A stretch of 16,933 bases of DNA from Podochytrium sp. JEL0797 (taxonomy: Eukaryota; Chytridiomycota; Chytridiomycetes; Chytridiales; Chytriomycetaceae). This document shows, piece after piece, positions 10,023 to 16,933 of the stretch; position 1 is the stretch's first letter, and every line of letters begins with the position of its first letter. The notes below the pieces were generated by a model. That model was not told the origin of the DNA. It was given only the letters and a program-made list of their open reading frames with translations, and made no database searches. The stretch spans positions 1 to 16,933 of the forward strand of contig JADGJG010000535.1 in the NCBI GenBank assembly GCA_027596195.1, written 5' to 3'. The translations under genes were made by a program, and so were the position numbers.

Positions 10023-10971
10023 ATGTCCGCCAAATCAGGCTCCTCCTCCCGCCCGGAGCACATTGCCCCCCCAGAAATCTTCTACAATGACACAGAAGCC
10101 AGCAAATACACCGACAACTCCCGCATCACCGAGATCCAATACACCATGACGCAACGCTGCCTCGAACTCATGTGTCTCCCAGACGACGACCCCCAACTTC
10201 TCCTCGACATCGGATGCGGCTCTGGCCTCTCTGGAGAATGCCTCGACGAACTCGGTCACCACTGGGTCGGTCTCGACATCTCCCCGTCCATGCTGCACGT
10301 AGCCAAGGAGCGTGAAGTCGAAGGCGACCTCTTCCTGCAAGACCTTGGCCAAGGAATGGGATACCGTCCTGGATGTTTCGACGGCGCCATGAGCGTTTCC
10401 GTGATCCAATGGCTCTGCAACGCCGACAAGACGTCCCACGTTCCCAAAAAACGTCTCCTGCGTTTCTTTTCGACGCTCTACACGGCCTTGACGCGTGGTG
10501 CGAGGGCCGTGTTTCAGTTTTACCCGGAGGGCCCGCACCAGGTTGAAATGATTATGGGGGCCGCCATGCGGGCTGGGTTTACGGGCGGAATGGTGGTGGA
10601 TTATCCAAACTCGACTAAAGCAAAGAAGTACTTTTTGTGTTTGTTTGCGGGGTATGCGGGGGATGTGCGGAAGGCGCCGGAGGTGCCCAAGGGGTTGGAT
10701 GGGGAGGAGGGTCATGCGGAGGCTAAGAGTGTGGAGTATGCGGCGAGGAGGTTTGTTCTTTTTGGTTGTGTTGGTGTGGGTGGGTGTGATTCTAATCTTT
10801 TATTTTGGGGGGGGCAGACAACGAGAAGACGGACGCAACAAGGGAAAGATGGCCAACGCGAAGGGAAGAGACTGGGTGTTGCACAAGAAGCAATTGAGCC
10901 GCATGCGGGGGAAGGCCAAGGTTCCCGTGGACACGAAATATACCGCGAGAAAGAGAAAGATTCGGTTTTAA
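10023..10971 (+). CDS. BUD23: 18S rRNA (guanine-N7) methyltransferase Bud23
   Basis: SAM-dependent enzyme that makes the conserved m7G in 18S rRNA and supports 40S maturation and export; in yeast it works with Trm112. Exons 10023-10750 and 10818-10971 (intron 67 nt, donor GTTTGT) give 293 residues, slightly longer than yeast Bud23. The family start RPEHIAPPEIFYND is at residues 10-23. The SAM loop LLLDIGCGSGLSG is at 59-71, GLDIS follows, and the region YPEGPHQ and PNSTKAKKYFL matches Bud23. Exon 2 carries the basic tail ending DTKYTARKRKIRF. The start is uncertain: an in-frame ATG at 9933 lies upstream, and a 66-nt intron (9973-10038) after it would splice in phase into GSSSRPEH, bypassing the ATG at 10023 and giving 301 residues. 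Confidence 0.93.
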
Positions 10972-11159
10972 ATTTGTGGGCCTGTTGTTTTTTGTTTATT
11001 TTGACATCTTCAATTTCACACAATTTCAATGTCTCTGTGGTTCGAATGAACTTGGCTGTGCACAATTCCCTTGGGGGCATGAACGGGATGGACATCATGA
11101 TTCGTGTGGGTCGCGGTTTTGATTGCAATCAATCCGGCCACCAAGACCCAGATTGAGAT

Positions 11160-11740
11160 TTAGATTAACATTTCTACATTCCAAGAGTCAACACGTTTCG
11201 AGGCGGCAGCGAAAGGCACGAAATATCACACTCGCGGCTGCCCATGGCGCTTTCGACGCTGATGCCGCCTCACCCAACACTCTCAACCCGCGGCTTGCTA
11301 AGCAGCTCGACGCCGCCCTCGTGTCGCAGCTGCGAAGTCGGTAGCTTAAACTTTCGGACAATCATTTTTAAAAAACTCCTTCATCGAGCCCAAACTCAAC
11401 GAACGCATTTGGGACATGAAGATTCAAAACCAGTAGTTGCAAGAATCCAACGACGCGCTGCAAAAAAAAGTCGTCCCGCCACCGGGCAAAAATCAAAGCC
11501 TGCGAACGCGACAGATGGTTCGTTGCCTCGAAAAATGCGAAGAGGGAGAAGTTGTCGGTGTCCCTGCGCGAGACCATCCACTTCTCTACAAGGAAATTAT
11601 TAATATTCGAAACTGGGTATAAATTCATGGCACATGCGAGCAAGTTTGAAGATTCGGCATCAATCGGAGCCATTCCCGATACGATTCGGGAAAGTCGATT
11701 CACCAAATTCAGTCTATCTGGTGGAACTCGATGTGCCTGA
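11160..11740 (+). pseudogene. Probable broken coiled-coil ORF, unknown family
   Basis: Plus-strand sequence reads like protein across several frames with stops. One stretch ends NPRLAKQLDAALVSQLRSR at a TAG near 11341. A later frame (from about 11380) reads FIEPKLNERIWDMKIQNQ, a TAG at about 11435, then LQESNDALQKKVVPPPGKNQ. Another frame continues to about 11740. The heptad-like Leu/Ile/Gln pattern suggests a coiled coil. No start codon or usable splice pair was found for the set. No domain was recognised. It lies between the convergent BUD23 and the large PAS gene. It may be a decayed gene, or chance open frames with local bias. Confidence 0.35.
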
Positions 11741-11802
11741 AAAGGGAGTCGCGAGTGGACAGGTTAAATTGTGCTATAGCCGACTTGATTTCAAGGTCCT
11801 CC

Positions 11803-11808
11803 TTTATT
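11803..11808 (-). terminator. Poly(A) signal of the PAS membrane protein gene
   Basis: AATAAA on the minus strand, about 19 bases past the stop codon at 11827-11829. Confidence 0.5.
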
Positions 11809-11826
11809 GGGAAGAGAAAAAAATAA

Positions 11827-14800
11827 TTATACGAGATCTGCCGATTTGATGATTTCGCGATCCTGAAAATGCAATTCTCTCTGCTTCCCACCAGTCGCCT
11901 TCGCCTTGTCCAAGGTTTCTGCAAAAATCGCAGTTTCGAACACTGGAGCGTCGATGGTTGCTCGTTTGGTTTGCGACGCTGTCGATCCCTGTCGATTCCT
12001 GTTATTCTTCATGCCCATTTCGGCGGCCCATGCCTTGAAGCTTGGAACGGTGTGGATAATCTCGGAAGGGATCATGTGAACGAGAGCTGAGGTTCTTTTC
12101 ATTTCTTGACCCATGTTGTGGAGCATTGGGCGGAAGACAAACAAATAAAGGAGAAGCAAGGCTAGAATATAACAGCACGTGAACGCCTGAAATCAAGGAG
12201 TCGTTTAGTTTAGGAATATGAAGAAAACAGCAAAAACTTACAATCTGGAAAATGGAAAAGGAGGCTGCAGCGTTCTGCCAACTTAGCCAAAACATTTGCG
12301 CCGATGTAGCAATGTTGGGCGTCAGGTAGTTGGTATTCAAGGATCTCAAGTTGGTTACAACTGCGTCCGCACCGGCCGCACCGGCCAACAAATTGAATGG
12401 AATGAATCCTGATTGAATCTCGCTAATGTAAAAAACGGTATCTTCCAGCCACTCCAACCCTGCATGAATTCCATCCACCAGGACGCCATTTATGAATGTT
12501 GGACAATCAGATGGATCGCTGGGGGCAACTGGACATCCATTATCGAGCTCAATAAACACGTGGGCCACACTGTCGTCTTCCATAATAAGGGGTGGTGTAT
12601 TCATTTGCGGATTTCCATAGAGACGCCCATAGTCCATCCAAAACAAGCTATCCCCATACAAATTCAACTGTGTCGCTCCTCCACCAGTCATTACATCAGA
12701 ATAAATGGACTTTGTTGCATTGGCAGTGGCTCCATGATTCCAACCAAGAGCTTCCAATGATCCAATCAGTTGTTCTCGGATGCTGAAAACTGTCAACGTG
12801 GAATAAATTGAACGCTGTGTTGTCCAAAACGTAGATGTAGCTGTGCTCTGCATGCTCGTCACATATTGACTTGACAGGATCCCAATGGTCACAAAAAAGA
12901 TTGCTGTCAACACTACCATCACAAAACTGTAGATTCCAATTTTGTGATTGCTGTTGAAGAATGATACCATCGCAGAGACCGCTGTGAACTTATTTACGTC
13001 GCTGGAACCAGCGAATTGTCCGGTTTCGTAGTGAGACAACCCTGCAAGAGATTCAACACTGCGATCCAATTCCGAGCTGAGAATCAGATTCTCAATCGCC
13101 AGATTATGTTTATATGTGTTTGAAGTATTGCCATCATCATCGCCGTCCTCTTCATCTTGCGCGTCAATAAGCCGCTTGAGGTGTGCGTCGTGGATTCCTT
13201 TGACGACGTCTTTGGGAATATCGCAAAACATTTTCAAAAATCTGTTTCGGTACTTCTCAATGAAGTAATATACTTCAATTTTTAAAGTTAGAAACGATTA
13301 AGCGCGAGACTCATGAAACAAACCTGGGAAAATGATAAAGAAAACCATGCACACGGACAAAACGGGAGCAAGAGTCGCCGAAACTAAAAAGAATGCAGGT
13401 TCCGCACTAGTATAATGCAGATAACGATCTGTCTGAATGGCTGCACTTTCGTTCATGATAAGTAGTATCGCACCAGGTCCGTTGTTGAGGATAAATGCGA
13501 TATTCGCGGCCATTTCGGGATCTGCCATCTGGGAGCTTGCGACACTCTCGGCTGCATTGATGAATTTTGTTATACCCTCGAAAGTATTCATCGTGTAGAG
13601 AACAGCACTGTCCTCGTTAAGAATAGTCGCGTTTCCTGGAATATTCAAGAATTGATCCAAAGTCGATGTGATATATTCGGTATTGTTTAGAATATGCCTT
13701 TGGGCATCTGCAATGCCCTCTGCACATGTCATGTTGTTGCTTTCAACCCAGTGGATGCGGTGCAGGTCTAGTGACCTGACAGAATCGCTGATTTGGGCCA
13801 CAAAGAGTGCAGACTGAAGTCTCGCGTTCATGTTACTGATCTCATTGCATATCTCAGTGTATATCTGAACAAACGTTATGTCTTGATAGATTGCGTCCGT
13901 CGACAACAGCAGGAGGCAAAATATATAAGCGAGGTGAATGTACGTCAAGTGTTTGTTTGACGAGCTGTTTCTCTCTGAAATTATACGCTTGACATTTCGA
14001 GAGCTGCTGGATTTTGAGTAACTAGATTCAGCCTTTGGCACGCTTTTCTCGGATTTCATGCTGTCCAACGCGACCATATTCTTCATTGCCAGTCGATTGG
14101 TCCCAGACAGCGCAGAAGGAGACATTGAGCTCGAGGGTCCGAACTGTTGAGTGGAAATCTCCATTGGTGTACCGGACGCGCTTGCCATTGAATTTCGATG
14201 ACTCTGAGTCAAATCAGCCTTCGAGTTGTGTTGCGAAAACACCATCGGCATGGACCCCATCTCATCACAAGCTTCCCCCAACTCCAAAATACGCTGATTG
14301 GGTGGTGCAAGAATGCCGGCTTGTAGGTTTCCGGAGGGAGATAACATCGATTGTCGGATTTCCCTGTTCCTGAACACGACACGGGCAATGATCAAATGAA
14401 TCCCTTGTACAAAGATTTTTTCGCCAGCTACTTTGATGGTTGTTACTGTCATATCCTTGGTTACTTCCGATTGGAATCCTCCGTTCGAAACAGCATCAAT
14501 TGTCGTCGGGTCTAGACCGGGGAAGATATCCCCGATCATCAGATCTGAATTCTTTGAACGAAATTCAAAGCGCTCCTCCAGATTCTTGGTACCGTATTTG
14601 ACTTTCATATCTTCTGCATAGAACATGATGAAGCCGATATGCGGTGATTCTTTCGCCAGCTTTATAATTCCAATGAACGACTGCTTTCCGTCAGCATCAA
14701 CAGCATGTTTGACGCACAGGACAATGGGAATTAAATGGCCGTCTTTGTGTAAGCCAAGAACTTGCCGAGATCGGTCAATGACCTGCCGATATTTTTAGCT

Positions 14801-16933
14801 AATTGTTACAAAAACCACAAAAAAACAGACCTTTGCAAACCCAGTGTCCAGATACTTAAACAAATATCCATCATGAGCCTCTGAAAAGGGACTCGGCAGA
14901 ATAATATTCACATTTTTCCCAACAGCTTCTCCCTTTCTGAACCCAAAGAGCCGATTCCCGTTTGCGTTGATTGACAAAATCTGTCCAATTTTATGCCTCT
15001 CTCCAGAAATTGTGATCACACAGTTATCCTCCGAAAACATGTTGATGGAAACTTGTCTTTGGAGGGGTTCAGATTCGTCCAAACTCATTCCTGACCCCAA
15101 GTTGCTGCCACTCCATCCACCGCTTCCAGAATCCTCGTCCTCGTCTTCCTCCTCACTATTTTCACGGTCTGCATCTTCATCAATCTCATCGGCATGGTCG
15201 AGGAGGTCTTGGCCACCTCGCTTGTCATTCAATGCGTTGATCAGGAAGCGCCCATACATTCGATACACCCCCGGGGACTCTGGACTGAGCTTAAGTAAAG
15301 TCTGAAAGTGCTCTTGAGCAAGCGATATCGCTGTAGAGATTGCTGAGCCATGGGATTGTAGTTTGTGGAATGATGGGTGGCGCTTGATAAGTTCCGACCA
15401 GAATTGAACTCCAGCAATTGTGGCTCTGCGCTCGTTTCTATTCCAGAAAAAGTAAGTATATGAGCTCAAGCTATGCGTAATAAATTGGCTTACAATTTTG
15501 CAAGCTTGAGGTTCTGTTCGTAAGCAATAAAATCAATCACATCCCCACCTCCAAACTTGTCATTCAACAATCGCTGTCGCTTGAATATCATGAATGCTTC
15601 ATCTAAATTTGGATTCATCAACGATGCTTTCGCAGTCATGGCCAAACACTGTGCACGATTGCTCAACGAGTTCAAGTGAAACGACGCGCTGAACAAGTGC
15701 AGCATACACGACTTTGGCATAGCTTTGAGGGCTTCGATATATATTCCATTGATCTCGTCAAGAAGTTTGCGTCCATCTGCTTCCGCATCGTTGCTGGGGC
15801 GGGTAATGTCCCCGGGAGATCGATTGCACTGAGGCACCATTGGCGCGCCATGGGCTTTGGAATCTTTGAACAGGAGAGAGTTATCTTGGAGCATGAACCT
15901 GATCTTCAATTCCAGAGTGAAAGGGTCGTTTATGACGCCGACAGCCATTTTTTTAACCATTTGCTTTCGAGCGGTCACCAAGTAGAAGCCCAAAACGAAC
16001 GACATGGGGAAGAAGACCAGATAAATAACGCCAACGTCCGAATAAGGTCTCAGCACAGTGTAAAAGAGACAGAGTGAAGCCCAGAAAAAGTTGATCATCA
16101 TACCAGCCTGTGTATGAGGTCAATACCAATACTTTCAACATCCAAAATTGAATGGCAACTGACCCTTAGAATAGAATATTGGAAGTTGTAAAAGGGAATG
16201 TACCACACATATCCCGCAGCCAAAATCCCACTCAAAACAACACACGCGACGGTCATAACCCATATGTATACACCGTTGATATTAGTTCGGTCGGTGCTTG
16301 TGCTTTTACGAATCAGTAAATGATGCTCCGTCAATCCTGAGCCGGTTGAAACTGATGCGGTATTTAAAACGGGAAGGACAATCGAAAGAATTGTTAGAAT
16401 CCCGCGGAATCCGGTGTAAACAATATCAAGACGAGAATGGGGCCTTCCAGTGATATCAGATTTTTTGGGATCGGAATCAAAAAACGTTGCCTTCACAGCG
16501 AGCGCCAATCTATCAAAAAAAGGCATTCAGTGAAATGATGAACGCGGTTTCAAATTCGGTCAATTTGGGCTCACGCGATAAAAAATGCTGTGAATATGAG
16601 AGTGATTATGCTCTTGAATATGTTATCATTGCCGAAACAAGATACTGTCGCGGTGGCTGAATGACATACGGCAAGGTTTTCCGTGAAAAACGCGAGAATA
16701 GGGATAAACAATACAGTCGCGAAGAGACCAAGGGTGATTCGGAGAATTTTTAGCGTCCCTGAAAGTAATTGCTTTGAGAAATCAAAAATGCAGAAAGAGG
16801 TAAATCTTACAAATAAATCGGAAGTTGTTTTGCGAAAAGGAATATCCGACCCAGAGAGCGTTCAAAAGCGTCAAACCAATCATAATAAGAAGAATAAAGC
16901 AGATGACTTGATTCGTTCCAATCTGATTGGAAC
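11827..16933 (-). CDS. TmcB-like multi-membrane PAS-domain protein, 5' end outside window
   Basis: Eight exons on the minus strand: 16811-16933 (runs off the edge), 16575-16758, 16164-16509, 15494-16107, 14831-15437, 13324-14782, 12242-13272, 11827-12186. All junctions are GT-AG and in phase; introns are 48-81 nt. About 1573 residues are visible. In this numbering, residues 8-263 hold at least seven membrane helices. Next come a helical region and an acidic Asp/Glu linker. A PAS domain follows at about 550-665 (NRLFGF, NVNIILPSPF, HDGYL, then LHKDGHLIPI). A Ser-rich segment precedes membrane helices near 903-923, 1087-1110, 1222-1243 and 1449-1475. The loop between the first two of these has several N-X-S/T sequons, so it probably faces outward. 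The layout resembles 'tiny macrocysts protein B' (TmcB)-type proteins of zoosporic fungi and protists. The likely role is a membrane sensor or regulator; the ligand is unknown. No kinase or cyclase domain is visible. Confidence 0.82.

Noticed and set aside
10645..11156. Read-through extension of BUD23 past 10750 to 11156
   Set aside because: Reading through the intron loses the conserved Bud23 basic tail; splicing at 10750/10818 restores KYTARKRKIRF.
14640..15437. PAS protein as a bacterial-type histidine kinase
   Set aside because: No HisKA, ATP-binding or receiver motifs are visible after the PAS domain; membrane helices follow instead.

Overview
The window looks like nuclear DNA of a microbial eukaryote. 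Its genes are split by short GT-AG introns (mostly 48-75 nt, several with CTAAC-like branch sites), 3' ends carry AATAAA-like signals, and the products are fungal in type. A zoosporic, chytrid-like fungus is my best guess: the long PAS-containing multi-membrane protein on the right resembles the TmcB ('tiny macrocysts') type that I associate with zoosporic fungi and protists. This placement is inference.

Left part (1-9387): an apparent N-acetylglucosamine (GlcNAc) catabolic locus. Glucosamine-6-phosphate deaminase (NAG1/NagB type, minus, 4 exons) and GlcNAc-6-phosphate deacetylase (DAC1/NagA type, plus, 7 exons) diverge from one short shared promoter region. Downstream on the plus strand lie a decayed unknown ORF, a hexokinase pseudogene, and an intact five-exon hexokinase. 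Together they could phosphorylate GlcNAc, deacetylate GlcNAc-6-P, and deaminate/isomerise glucosamine-6-P to fructose-6-P. A comparable NAG1-DAC1-HXK1 cluster is known in Candida albicans. Whether this hexokinase uses GlcNAc is inference; its sugar-binding loops depart from the usual consensus. At the extreme left an unrecognised, charged two-exon gene is predicted, convergent with and slightly overlapping the deaminase.

Middle part (9388-11826): a gene-poor spacer with one weak ORF, a TATA-like box, the 18S rRNA m7G methyltransferase gene BUD23 (plus), and a stretch that reads as a broken coiled-coil ORF.

Right part (11827-16933): the 3' eight exons of a very large minus-strand gene, running off the right edge. 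It encodes at least seven N-terminal membrane helices, a helical cytoplasmic region, a PAS domain, and a C-terminal set of four membrane helices with sequon-rich loops: a probable membrane sensor.

Exon boundaries were worked out by hand from splice signals, reading-frame phase and protein-family continuity; they have not been checked against transcripts.
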